Shown here: positions 50,143-59,798 of the stretch, one piece after another
Numbering within the stretch: the first letter of the stretch is position 1
Layout: each line of letters opens with the position of its first letter
NCBI GenBank assembly: GCA_029098305.1
Contig: JAQXOB010000036.1
Span: 1 to 64,000, forward strand
Reading direction: 5' to 3'
DNA from: Clostridia bacterium
GTDB lineage: Bacteria; Bacillota; Clostridia; Oscillospirales; Acutalibacteraceae
DNA length: 64,000 nucleotides
Translations under genes and position numbers: made by a program
Notes under the pieces: model-generated
What the model was told of the DNA's origin: nothing
Seen by the model: the letters and a program-made list of their open reading frames with translations, nothing else
Databases searched by the model: none

Positions 50143-50184
50143 AAAACTCCGACTGTTCCTTATAATGCGAACAGTCGGAGTTTT
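50143..50184. terminator. Bidirectional terminator between convergent genes
   Basis: AAAACTCCGACTGTTC-CTTATAATGC-GAACAGTCGGAGTTTT perfect stem. Confidence 0.9.
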
Positions 50185-50233
50185 ACATTTATATTTTCAG
50201 AAGGATATATCTAAATATGAGAATTAAGCTTGA

Positions 50234-51073
50234 TTATTGTTGAATAATTTCCATAGGGTTTACCCACTCTTCATTTACCCTTACGGCGAGGTGAAGATGT
50301 GGCTTGTCTAAGGATTCGCTTGGAACCACGTTGATAGAGCCGATATAATCGCTTGCAGACACAGTATCGCCCACATTTACAAGCACTGTGCTGCCCAGAC
50401 CACTATAATATGCCGAAACAGAATTTCCGTGATCTATCACTACTGTAACACCAAGCAAGGCATCAGAATAAACATTTGTAACAGTGCCGTTGGTCATTGG
50501 CTTTACCTTTGTGCCTTTTTCTGCATAAAAGTCTGTGCCAAGGTGAACTCTCCAATCGTCCATGGTCTCTGAATATACCAGACTATCACCGCTAAATTCT
50601 TTTATTACATCATGTCCTACAGGATATAGAAATGTTTCGCTTATTATAGTGTCAGTATCTGATACTGATTCAGATTCAGATTCATCTTCACTTTCTGTAT
50701 CAGTATCACTGTTTAATGAAATATGATGATTTTGTGCAGTATCAGACGAAGTGTGATCTATTACTCCGTCACTGTCACTATCTGTTGCGACCACAACCGG
50801 TGGTAGGGATATGATGCTGTCTGTGTCTAAAATCCCATTAAGGTTGTGGTTCACATTTATATCATCACTGGCTATTTCTGTGTCTGATGATATTGATGCA
50901 GTGTCGGTTGGTGGATCAATGTAGTCTTTAATGTTTCTGTATGTGCTTATGCTTGCAGCACCAATCGCTACAAGGCACACAGTCATGGCTACAATGAATC
51001 CTCGATTAAACTTTTTGGCTTTTTTGTTCATGCTATATTTGCTGTTTTTTCTGTTGTTAATATTATCGGACAT
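50234..51073 (-). CDS. M23 family metallopeptidase, membrane anchored (SpoIIQ-like)
   Basis: N-terminal TM; SDTDTES-rich linker; WRVHLGTDFYAEKGTKVKPMTNGTVTNV; HLHLAVRVN; both zinc-ligand motifs present. Confidence 0.88.
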   Translation of the reverse strand: MSDNINNRKNSKYSMNKKAKKFNRGFIVAMTVCLVAIGAASISTYRNIKDYIDPPTDTASISSDTEIASDDINVNHNLNGILDTDSIISLPPVVVATDSDSDGVIDHTSSDTAQNHHISLNSDTDTESEDESESESVSDTDTIISETFLYPVGHDVIKEFSGDSLVYSETMDDWRVHLGTDFYAEKGTKVKPMTNGTVTNVYSDALLGVTVVIDHGNSVSAYYSGLGSTVLVNVGDTVSASDYIGSINVVPSESLDKPHLHLAVRVNEEWVNPMEIIQQ

Positions 51074-51130
51074 ATCAGCACCTCCGATAATATTGTTGAC
51101 TATGAATTTACAGTTTATTCATTAGTAACC

Positions 51131-52618
51131 TTATTTTAAAACTTTAATTTTGTTTTTATTTACAAATATATAAATAGCCATAAAAAATAATAATAACATT
51201 ATCATAGATACAGGATAGCTTGTTATAAAATGAGAAGTTTTTAACAGACTAATGATTGCACAGAGGATGATGCAGGTAAGAATAGGCTTTACTATATAAT
51301 TTTTTACATCAATTCGTAGATGTGTAATTTTTATCAGACGCATTACACTCAGAGTGGTGTTGAGTAGCTCGCTTGTATAAATAACCACTACCACTGCTTT
51401 AATTCCATAATTAGGCACCAGCACAAAGGTCATAGCCACTCTCACTATGCTGTCTATTAAATTATATTTAAAATAACTCAGCTGTTCATTTAGTCCTTTC
51501 AAAATACCATCAGTTACAGCATCTATATACATTAATGGAGCTATAGGAGCAAGCATAGTTATAAAAATGCCTGCTTCACTGCTAGAGTAGAATAGCATAC
51601 CTATTTCTTTGCCAAACACTACTAATAGAGAGGTTATTGGAATAGCAAAAAGGAATGTGAAACCATATGTACGATTGCAAAGTGATTTTACGGTGAGATT
51701 GTGTTTCTTTGTGTGTGCTTCAGATATCTCAGGAATGATTAGCGATGCCACAGAGTATAGCAAAACAGAAGGAAAAGCTATAACAGGCATAGCAAGTGCT
51801 GTTACTGTGCCGTAATCTGAAAGAGACTTGCTGTACTTGCATCCATATATACGCAATCCTCGTGGTATAAGTATGTTTTCAATAGCAGAAAGCCCAGAGC
51901 GTAGCAAAGAGCTGCCTGTAACGGGTAAAAAAATCATCATAAATTTTTTAACAAAAGATTTGGGCAGTGTTGTTTTTTTCTTAATATCTATATGATTAAT
52001 TCTATAGGCGATAAAAGCATATATACACGATAGTATTTCGGCGCAAGCTGTGCCAACAGCGATAGCAGCACACGAGTATTCTATGCTTAGCTTTCCAAAT
52101 ATAGAGATAATAAGCATAAAAATGCCCATCTCTACCAGTTGTTCCAAAAGCTGTTCACCTGCCACAAAAGCCGCTTTCCGCACAGCGTAGAAGTAACCTC
52201 TCAGGCAGGCAGAAAAGGCCATAAATGGTAAAGATATTCCAAGTATCTTGATGGATAGAACACACCTTATATCATGCAAAAAATAAACAGCTATTTCTTT
52301 AGAAAAGCATATCATCAACGTCATAATCATGGTGCTTACCGCCAATGCCACAAGAATACATCGCCTGATAATCGATGCCACCATGTGCTTTTTGCCTTCA
52401 GAAATATATTCGGTAACAAATCTGGTCACACAAAGGCTAATACCGGCTGTAGATACCGATGCCGTAAGCATAAAAACACTAAGCACAAGCTGATATAGTC
52501 CGATTCCTTCACTGCCTATACACTTTACGAGATATGATTTAAAAATTAATCCCAAAAATCGTATAGACAAGGCACTTGATGTAAGTATAAGCGTATTTTT
52601 AACAAATTTTTTCATCAT
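51131..52618 (-). CDS. Polysaccharide biosynthesis/flippase protein, SpoVB-like (MOP superfamily)
   Basis: ~14 TM protein; SALSIRFLGLIFKSYLVKCIGSEGIGLYQLVLSVFMLTASVSTAGISLCVTRFV. Confidence 0.85.
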   Translation of the reverse strand: MMKKFVKNTLILTSSALSIRFLGLIFKSYLVKCIGSEGIGLYQLVLSVFMLTASVSTAGISLCVTRFVTEYISEGKKHMVASIIRRCILVALAVSTMIMTLMICFSKEIAVYFLHDIRCVLSIKILGISLPFMAFSACLRGYFYAVRKAAFVAGEQLLEQLVEMGIFMLIISIFGKLSIEYSCAAIAVGTACAEILSCIYAFIAYRINHIDIKKKTTLPKSFVKKFMMIFLPVTGSSLLRSGLSAIENILIPRGLRIYGCKYSKSLSDYGTVTALAMPVIAFPSVLLYSVASLIIPEISEAHTKKHNLTVKSLCNRTYGFTFLFAIPITSLLVVFGKEIGMLFYSSSEAGIFITMLAPIAPLMYIDAVTDGILKGLNEQLSYFKYNLIDSIVRVAMTFVLVPNYGIKAVVVVIYTSELLNTTLSVMRLIKITHLRIDVKNYIVKPILTCIILCAIISLLKTSHFITSYPVSMIMLLLFFMAIYIFVNKNKIKVLK

Positions 52619-52779
52619 ATAAAAAATCTCCGATAGATAATAAATAATTTATGATAATAGTGAAATAATATTTCAAGGAAGCAGTTACAATGATAGTTAA
52701 AGTAATTCTATCATTGATTATTTATGCTTCGTATTCACTAATTATTTCATTTAAATTTTACGGAGAGTGAAAAGAAAAT

Positions 52780-53031
52780 ATGAAAAAAATATTATGTCTT
52801 ACAGCAATTGTGCTTACACTAGCTAGCTTTACAGCTTGTAGCAGTGAAGATGGAAAAATTAAAGATAACTCTTCTACAGGAAGTAACGGCGGAATCGTAA
52901 GCGGTATGGTAAGTGATGTGGAGAGTAGCCTTGGAATTGGTGATAATACTGATACAATCAGAGATACTGACTCCGGCACGATGTCAGATAGTGACACCAC
53001 TTCAATGAGTGGAGGCACTACATCCGACTAA
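52780..53031 (+). CDS. Small (83 aa) lipoprotein
   Basis: MKKILCLTAIVLTLASFTAC lipobox; Ser/Asp/Thr-rich tail; followed by strong terminator. Confidence 0.7.
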   Translation: MKKILCLTAIVLTLASFTACSSEDGKIKDNSSTGSNGGIVSGMVSDVESSLGIGDNTDTIRDTDSGTMSDSDTTSMSGGTTSD

Positions 53032-53035
53032 TAAA

Positions 53036-53083
53036 AATAGGTTCTGCGATTTCACAAAGGTGGACGCAGAACCTATTTTTTTG
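53036..53083 (+). terminator. Terminator between small lipoprotein and convergent aminotransferase gene
   Basis: AATAGGTTCTGCG-loop-CGCAGAACCTATTTTTTT. Confidence 0.9.
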
Positions 53084-53095
53084 AGAAAGCAATTT

Positions 53096-54253
53096 TTACA
53101 TATCTCTTTTTATTTTGTTAGATAGTCTGTTTATGATAAGGGCTGTTCTATCTATATCTTCTCTTGTTGTAAAAGCAGATGGAACTATTCTCACAGTGCC
53201 TTTATCCTCGGTGCCCATATAAATATGAGCTGATGGCGCACAGTGTAGTCCTCCTCGTGTGTAAATTCCATTTTGACCCAATAGGGAGGATACCTCCTCG
53301 CTTCCTTTGTCAAATAAATTAAACGAAAGCACAGGCATATATTTTTCGCCGTCTGGTCTTGGCGTGTATAAATTTACTCCGTCAACATTTTTTAGTTTGT
53401 CATACAATCTCTGTGCGAGAAAGGTTTCTTTTTGAAGTATATTCTTGACACCACGGCTTTTTACAAATTCTATACCGGATTTTAGACCAACTATGCCTGA
53501 TAGATTTGGTGTGCCACTTTCGAATTTGTCCGGAGGATTTGATGGTTGCTCAATAGATAGGGAAGAGCTTCCGGTACCACCCTGAGTAAGCGATTCTACT
53601 TTATCAGAGTCAGCTATTATCATCACACCGGTACCCATCGGACCGTACAAACTTTTATGACCGGCAGTGCATAGGTAGTCTATCTCATTAGCAGTAACAT
53701 CTATAGGCAACACGCCGGCAGATTGTGCCGCATCTACCATGATATCTATGCCATATATATGGGCTAGCGCTGTCAGTCTTTCGATTGGCATACGTATGCC
53801 CCAAACATTAGACACATGAACGCAGACGATAAGCTTTGTTTTGCCTGTGATAGCCTGTCTAAATGCATCTATTATTGATTCATCATCTGTTTCTTTGAAA
53901 TTTGCGACGGTGTATGATATGCCTTTTTTTGTAAGCTCATTTAGTGGGCGCATCACAGCATTGTGTTCTAAACACGATACTACCACATGGTCGCCTTTTT
54001 TTAATGTTCCTTTTAGCACAGTGTTGCATGCTGATGTGCAGTTTAATGTGAATATTATATTTTCAATATTTTGCACATTAAAGAGTGATGCCACAGATTT
54101 TCTGCAATTAAATATTTCTTCTGCGGCTTTTATAGACATAGCATGACCGCTTCTGCCGGGATTGGCACCATATTCTCTTAATGCTCGATTTACCGATAGC
54201 AGGACGCTTTGCGGTTTTGGGTAGGTTGTTGCACCGTTATCAAGATATATCAC
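53096..54253 (-). CDS. Aminotransferase class V / cysteine desulfurase-like protein
   Basis: MIYLDNGATTYPKPQSV; VDAAQSAGVLPIDV; TAGHKSLYGPMGTGVM; TRGGLHCAPSAHIYMGT; overlaps the DUF3343-like gene. Confidence 0.9.
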   Translation of the reverse strand: MIYLDNGATTYPKPQSVLLSVNRALREYGANPGRSGHAMSIKAAEEIFNCRKSVASLFNVQNIENIIFTLNCTSACNTVLKGTLKKGDHVVVSCLEHNAVMRPLNELTKKGISYTVANFKETDDESIIDAFRQAITGKTKLIVCVHVSNVWGIRMPIERLTALAHIYGIDIMVDAAQSAGVLPIDVTANEIDYLCTAGHKSLYGPMGTGVMIIADSDKVESLTQGGTGSSSLSIEQPSNPPDKFESGTPNLSGIVGLKSGIEFVKSRGVKNILQKETFLAQRLYDKLKNVDGVNLYTPRPDGEKYMPVLSFNLFDKGSEEVSSLLGQNGIYTRGGLHCAPSAHIYMGTEDKGTVRIVPSAFTTREDIDRTALIINRLSNKIKRDM

Positions 54254-54477
54254 GGTCTTTTCCCCCTACGTACACTTCTTATTTTCATTCCGCTTTGGTT
54301 TAGTATTCCGTAAGCAGAATCAAAATTATTGGGCACATTGAGAGCATAACCACATCCTGCATCCGGTTTGCCATCGGTAATTTTTTCTATATATGATAAA
54401 ATTCCATTGGAAGATAAAATTTCTTTGCCTTTCATAGCGTAGGTAATAGAACCTACAATAATCAAATTCTTGTCCAC
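54250..54477 (-). CDS. DUF3343-like putative Se/S carrier protein
   Basis: 75 aa; SITYAMKGKEILSSNGILSYIEKITDGKPDAGCGYALNV; 4 bp overlap with class V aminotransferase. Confidence 0.75.
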   Translation of the reverse strand: MDKNLIIVGSITYAMKGKEILSSNGILSYIEKITDGKPDAGCGYALNVPNNFDSAYGILNQSGMKIRSVRRGKRP

Positions 54478-54549
54478 ATATTATCACCTCACGTTTTCTA
54501 ACATAATATGAAAATTTGTGGTTATTTTGTTACAAAAGATAACATATAA

Positions 54550-54590
54550 AAACAGCCGATGACTATTAAATCATCGACTGTGTTTTTTAA
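54550..54590 (-). terminator. Terminator downstream of guaD (minus strand)
   Basis: AAAAACAGCCGATGA-CTATTAAA-TCATCGACTGTGTTTTTT. Confidence 0.8.
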
Positions 54591-54598
54591 AAAATCAA

Positions 54599-55867
54599 TT
54601 ATATAACTTCATTACCTCTGCAATAAATCTTAACGATGTTGTTACGACTACCGGTGTAGATATACTTTTCAAGACGTTCTTCAAGAGTCATGATATCTAT
54701 TTTGGGTATATTGGCGTCGTCTATTACAAGAGCATCACACTCATATCCAGCCTCGAAGCTACCAACCTTGCCGAAGAATTTTCCGCCACCTTTTGTCATA
54801 AGGTAAAAGGCCTCAGAAAAGCTTAGAGGAGCACATTCGTTATGCGCTACATGATACATCTTTGATGCACTTACAGCTGCTACGCATGATTCCGGCATAT
54901 ACATAGTATGTCCACCGCTAATATCAGATCCCAATCCTATATCCATACCCTCGTTTATATATCGTCTGATTGGCGCAATACCACTTGCAAGATTAAAGTT
55001 TGAGATAGGGCAGTGGGCAATGAACACGTTGTGCTTTTTAAGTATTTCAATCTCACGATCACTGTTATGTATACAGTGGGCCATAATGGTGCGATCATCC
55101 GGCATTAAACCAAAGTGTTCGTATACCTCAGCAAAGCTTGGTATGTCAGGATGAAGCTCCTTAACCCAAGCCACCTCATCTAAGTTTTCATCAAGGTGGG
55201 ATTGCACAGGAAGATTATATTTCTCTGCTATTTCACCTAGTTTTGCCATAAGCTCTGATGATGTGCTTGGCACAAATCTTGGAGTTAGAATAAGCTTCAC
55301 AAGCTCGTTGTTTTTGTTGCAATCTGCAAACTCTTCTGCGAGCATGATAGTCTCTTTCACAGAGTCTTCATAAGTTTCTTGAAGCTCCGGGCTTGAATTT
55401 CTATCCATATTTACTTTGCCCACATAGCCGCCGATTCCGCTTTTCTGCATAATGCTTATCAAAAGCTTTGTTGCTTCATAATGTCTTGATGCAAATATGC
55501 AGGCACGAGTTGTTCCGGAATGAATAAGTTCATCCACAAATGCTTCATAATACTTCTTAGCAAAATCCTCATCTTTGAACTTGCTCTCAAGTGGGAATGT
55601 GTATTTTTCAAGCCATGGCAACAGTTCTACGCTATATCCCACACCTTTATTGAGCCATTGCGGTGCGTGAATATGCACATCCATAAATCCAGGAATTATC
55701 AGCTTGTCGCCGTAGTCTGTTACTTCACAATTTTTATATTTTTCAGGTAAATTATCATATATACCCTCAACAAGCCCATCTTCTATAACAAGATAGCTAT
55801 TTGCTTTTACTGTTAGTTTTTCAGGTTTTTCAGAGTATATTATATTACCTTTTAGGCATTTAATCAT
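54599..55867 (-). CDS. guaD: Guanine deaminase / amidohydrolase
   Basis: IIPGFMDVHIHAPQW; LPVQSHLDENLDEVAWV; IMAHCIHNSDREIEILKKHNVFIAHCPISNFNLASG; GLGSDISGGHTMYM. Confidence 0.85.
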   Translation of the reverse strand: MIKCLKGNIIYSEKPEKLTVKANSYLVIEDGLVEGIYDNLPEKYKNCEVTDYGDKLIIPGFMDVHIHAPQWLNKGVGYSVELLPWLEKYTFPLESKFKDEDFAKKYYEAFVDELIHSGTTRACIFASRHYEATKLLISIMQKSGIGGYVGKVNMDRNSSPELQETYEDSVKETIMLAEEFADCNKNNELVKLILTPRFVPSTSSELMAKLGEIAEKYNLPVQSHLDENLDEVAWVKELHPDIPSFAEVYEHFGLMPDDRTIMAHCIHNSDREIEILKKHNVFIAHCPISNFNLASGIAPIRRYINEGMDIGLGSDISGGHTMYMPESCVAAVSASKMYHVAHNECAPLSFSEAFYLMTKGGGKFFGKVGSFEAGYECDALVIDDANIPKIDIMTLEERLEKYIYTGSRNNIVKIYCRGNEVI

Positions 55868-55879
55868 TTATATCACCGC

Positions 55880-56815
55880 TTAACTTTTAATTCTTGTACC
55901 GGTTTGACCCTCTATGCCAGCCTTAGCTTTTTCGAGAAGTGTGATTATAGCTGTTTTGTCATTTCCGGATTTTACAAACTCTAACGCAGCCTGTACCTTT
56001 GGCAACATTGAGCCCTTGGCAAAGTGACCTTCTTCAATATACTTTTCAGCGTCACATACTGTAAGCTCGTCAAGATTTTGCTGATTTTCTTTACCAAAGT
56101 TGATAGCAACTTTTTCTACAGCTGTAAGAATAATGAGAGAGTCTGCGCCAAGCTTTTGTGCAAGCACAGCACTGGCGAAGTCTTTATCAATTACAGCAGG
56201 CACACCTTTATAGTGTTTATCTTCTTTGATTACAGGAATACCACCACCGCCACAGGTGATTACTACGTTATTCTCTTTGATCAGAGCCTTAACAGCGTCT
56301 ATCTCTACTATGTCGATTGGATGTGGAGAAGCCACAACCTTTCTCCATCCTCTGCCTGCATCTTCCATTACAGGTATTCCCTCTGCTTTACATTCTTCGA
56401 TCTCTTTATCAGATAGATATCTGCCTATTGGTTTTGTAGGGTTCTTAAAGCCCTTATCGTCCTTATCTACTACAACTTGTGTTACAACTGTAGAAACAGG
56501 CTTGTTTATATTTCTCATAGCAAGCTCTTCTCTGAGGGCGTTTTGAAGGTCATAGCCTATATATGCCTGACTCATAGCAACGCATACAGAAAGTGGAATG
56601 TTTCCAAACTTTTCCGGCTTGATATCGTGCAATGCACTCATAGCCTCGTTTATCATACCAACCTGCGGACCATTGCCGTGTGTTACAACAACCTCATGAC
56701 CTGCTTCAATAAGATCTGCTATAGCCTTTGAGGTTTCTTTTACAGCAACCATTTGTTCTTTTAATGATGCACCCAGTGCGTTTCCACCTAGTGCGATAAC
56801 AATTCTTTTAGACAT
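55880..56815 (-). CDS. Carbamate kinase (YqeA/ArcC type)
   Basis: MSKRIVIALGGNALG; VVVTHGNGPQVGMI; ITCGGGGIPVI; GSMLPKVQAALEFV; start at 56815 after GGAGAAGAAGAACC. Confidence 0.95.
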   Translation of the reverse strand: MSKRIVIALGGNALGASLKEQMVAVKETSKAIADLIEAGHEVVVTHGNGPQVGMINEAMSALHDIKPEKFGNIPLSVCVAMSQAYIGYDLQNALREELAMRNINKPVSTVVTQVVVDKDDKGFKNPTKPIGRYLSDKEIEECKAEGIPVMEDAGRGWRKVVASPHPIDIVEIDAVKALIKENNVVITCGGGGIPVIKEDKHYKGVPAVIDKDFASAVLAQKLGADSLIILTAVEKVAINFGKENQQNLDELTVCDAEKYIEEGHFAKGSMLPKVQAALEFVKSGNDKTAIITLLEKAKAGIEGQTGTRIKS

Positions 56816-56860
56816 GGTTCTTCTTCTCCATTCCTTATATAAAATATGTTTCTTGAAACG

Positions 56861-56945
56861 AAAAATCAAAAATGAAATCAATATTCATTTTTCATTTTTC
56901 ATTTCACTCGAAGTCCCACTGCCAACCATTCAGTTGACAGTGGGA
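56861..56945. repeat. Two adjacent palindromes between carbamate kinase and ygeW
   Basis: AAAAATCAAAAATGAAAT / ATTCATTTTTCATTTTTCATTTC arm pair and TCCCACTGCCAAC-CATTCA-GTTGACAGTGGGA hairpin. Confidence 0.6.
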
Positions 56946-56971
56946 TCTTCATTCAGAGATTTAATTTTAAA

Positions 56972-58171
56972 TTATTTCTCTAAATTAAAATGTCTTTCTG
57001 TGTTTCTCTCAGCAAGCTTTTTGAGTGTTTCCTGAGGATTCTTGCATTTTGCAAGGAAAATCATAGCAGCGATGATATATGGCTTGTAGCTAGCTTCCTT
57101 GTAGAGAGGATCTCTATAACGATCAAACACGCTTGCTGCAACCTCGCCACGCTCACAGCTTACGTCTGTGATATCTGCCGGTAAGCAGTGGAGATAGAGA
57201 GCCTTGCCATCTTTTGTGGTAGCCATGAGTTCTTCTGTGCACTCCCAATCCATGTGCTGTGCGTTTTGAGCAAGAAGCTCTTTCTCAAGAGCCTTGATGC
57301 CATCTAAATCGCCTTTGCCGTAGAGGTCTGTTCTCTTTTCCATTGCTGCAAAAGGTGCCCAACTCTTAGGATAAACGATATCAGCATCCTTAAATGCCTC
57401 TGCCATGCTGTTTACCTTTGTGAAGCTGCCGCCGCCTATTTCTGCATTCTTTTTACCAACTTCTTCAACCTCCGGCATAATGTCGTATCCTTCCGGATGA
57501 GCAAGAACAACATCCATGCCCATTCTTGTGAAGAGGCCAACTACACCCTGAGGAACTGACAATGGCTTGCCGTAAGATGGGGAATATGCCCATGTCATAG
57601 CAACCTTTTTGCCCTTGAGGTTCTCTTTACCGCCGAAGTAGTGGATGAGGTGAAGCATATCAGCCATACACTGTGTTGGGTGGTCGATATCGCACTGAAG
57701 GTTTACAAGAGTAGGACGTTGCTCAAGAACGCCATCTTTGTTGCCTTGCTCTACAGCTTCAGATACATCATGCATATATTTGTTGCCCTTGCCGATATAC
57801 ATATCATCTCTGATACCGATTACATCAGCCATGAAGCTGATCATGTTAGCGGTTTCTCTAACAGTCTCGCCATGAGCGATCTGTGACTTGCCCTCATCAA
57901 GGTCCTGAACCTCTAAGCCTAAGAGGTTACAAGCTGATGCAAAGCTAAAACGTGTACGAGTGGAGTTATCTCTGAAGAGAGAGATGCCAAGACCGCTCTC
58001 AAAGATTTTTGTGGAGATGTTATTCTCTCTCATGTATCTAAGAGCATCTGCTACTGTAAATACAGCTTCCAGCTCGTCGTCTGTCTTTTCCCATGTGAGG
58101 AAAAAGTCATTGTTATACATATCTTTGAAGTTTAATTTATTAAGTCTATCAATAAAATCTTGTAAGCACAT
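56972..58171 (-). CDS. ygeW: Knotted carbamoyltransferase YgeW
   Basis: GLGISLFRDNSTRTRFSFASACNLLGLEVQDLDEGKSQIAHGETVRETANMISFMADVIGIRDD; CDIDHPTQCMADMLHL; LYLHCLPADITDVSCERGEV. Confidence 0.92.
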   Translation of the reverse strand: MCLQDFIDRLNKLNFKDMYNNDFFLTWEKTDDELEAVFTVADALRYMRENNISTKIFESGLGISLFRDNSTRTRFSFASACNLLGLEVQDLDEGKSQIAHGETVRETANMISFMADVIGIRDDMYIGKGNKYMHDVSEAVEQGNKDGVLEQRPTLVNLQCDIDHPTQCMADMLHLIHYFGGKENLKGKKVAMTWAYSPSYGKPLSVPQGVVGLFTRMGMDVVLAHPEGYDIMPEVEEVGKKNAEIGGGSFTKVNSMAEAFKDADIVYPKSWAPFAAMEKRTDLYGKGDLDGIKALEKELLAQNAQHMDWECTEELMATTKDGKALYLHCLPADITDVSCERGEVAASVFDRYRDPLYKEASYKPYIIAAMIFLAKCKNPQETLKKLAERNTERHFNLEK

Positions 58172-58225
58172 TTTAATAATATCCTTTCTGGTTTCTTTAA
58201 TTCAATAATACTTTATTTTCGATTA

Positions 58226-59539
58226 TTATTTTTTGCCTTTGTAGAGCATTGGAACAGCTGCATATACTGCTGCACATCTTACAAGGTCATCTTTCCATGT
58301 GATTTCGTTTGGAGCGTGAGCCTGTGATTCTGCACCAGGGCCAAATCCAACGCATGGAATACCATAACGTCCTTGTATAGAAACACCGTTTGTAGAGAAG
58401 GTCCATTTGTCGATAAGTGGTCTGCCCTCACGCTTTGCCTTTGCTGTGTCGTCCACCCAAAGTCTGTTTTCGCCATACAAGCCCTTGTGAGCTTCATAGA
58501 GAGCCTGAACGTGTGGAGCACTCTCTTTGTTGATCCATGTTGGGAAGTAGCACTCTGTCTCATACTTAAGACCGGTCCATGCAGGACGATCATACTTGTA
58601 CATAGAAACTACAGCACCATGCTTTTTAACAGATGGAAGAGCACGGATTTCGTCCAGACAGCTTTCCCATGTTTCTCCGGCTGTCATACGGCGGTCGAGT
58701 GAGATAGCACATGAGTCTGCAACAGCGCAACGAGATGGTGATGTGTAGAAAATTTGAGATGTGGTAACAGTACCTCTACCTAAGAAACGAGCATCTTCCC
58801 ACTCTGTGTTGTATTTAGGATCGAGCATTTTTACAAGACCTTTGATTTCTGTGCTGTCTTCTGCATCGTTCTCGTTGAGAGCTTCAACATCCTTGAGTAT
58901 ATCAGCCATCTTGTAGATAGCGTTTTCGCCTCTTTCAGGAGCAGAACCGTGGCAGGAAATACCCTTTACATCTACACGGATTTCCATACGGCCTCTATGG
59001 CCTCTGTAGATACCACCGTCTGTAGGCTCTGTAGAAACTACAAACTCAGGTGTGATACCATCCTCTAGATGTATGTATTGCCAGCAAAGACCGTCACAGT
59101 CTTCCTCTTGAACTGTTGCAGCTACTAAAACTGTAACATCGTCAGGAATAAGACCTAAGTCTTTCATAATTTTTGCACCATATACAGCAGAAACAACGCC
59201 GCCTTCTTGGTCAGAGCCACCTCTACCTGCGATTATATCTTCTGTTTCAAAACCCTTGTATGGGTCAAACTCCCAGTTGTTGATATTGCCGATGCCAACT
59301 GTATCTATATGACCATCGAATGCAATGATCTTCTCGCCGTGGCCCATCCAGCCCAAAGCGTTGCCTTCAGGGTCAATCTCAGCTTTATCAAAGCCTAATT
59401 TCTCCATCTCTGCGATAGTTCTCTTAATAACGCCTTCTTCTTCACAGCTTTCTGAAGGGATAGCTATGAGGTCACGTAGAAACTTAGTCATATCTTCTCT
59501 GTAACCTTCTGCAGCCTTCTTAATAGCTTCAAAATCCAT
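58226..59539 (-). CDS. ygeY: YgeY family selenium metabolism-linked hydrolase
   Basis: [70 protein letters not shown]. Confidence 0.9.
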   Translation of the reverse strand: MDFEAIKKAAEGYREDMTKFLRDLIAIPSESCEEEGVIKRTIAEMEKLGFDKAEIDPEGNALGWMGHGEKIIAFDGHIDTVGIGNINNWEFDPYKGFETEDIIAGRGGSDQEGGVVSAVYGAKIMKDLGLIPDDVTVLVAATVQEEDCDGLCWQYIHLEDGITPEFVVSTEPTDGGIYRGHRGRMEIRVDVKGISCHGSAPERGENAIYKMADILKDVEALNENDAEDSTEIKGLVKMLDPKYNTEWEDARFLGRGTVTTSQIFYTSPSRCAVADSCAISLDRRMTAGETWESCLDEIRALPSVKKHGAVVSMYKYDRPAWTGLKYETECYFPTWINKESAPHVQALYEAHKGLYGENRLWVDDTAKAKREGRPLIDKWTFSTNGVSIQGRYGIPCVGFGPGAESQAHAPNEITWKDDLVRCAAVYAAVPMLYKGKK

Positions 59540-59798
59540 AATCCTTTACCTCCAAATTTTTATTTGTTATTTTGCACACGCAAATTCACGATATTATAAT
59601 ACCACAAATTAGTCACAAATCAATAGAAAATATTCTTTTTTTTATAATTTTTTTCTGTAACTATTTACAAAAAGCATTTTTTTTGATAAAATCGTACTTG
59701 TGAATATAAGTTGACTTGTTTGAAAAGGAAAATTCGGTCAATTTTTACACAATTAAGCTTATTTAACAAACATTTATTATAAAAAGGAGAAGATAGCA
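59540..59798. promoter_or_regulatory. Divergent promoter region between ygeY (-) and PLP-enzyme gene (+)
   Basis: 259 bp AT-rich intergenic region; minus-strand TATAAT at 59593-59598; plus-strand candidate TTGATA-16 bp-TATAAG; RBS on both sides. Confidence 0.6.

Noticed and set aside
56024-56546. Plus-strand ORFs antisense to carbamate kinase
   Set aside because: The minus-strand carbamate kinase is unambiguous; these are shadow frames.
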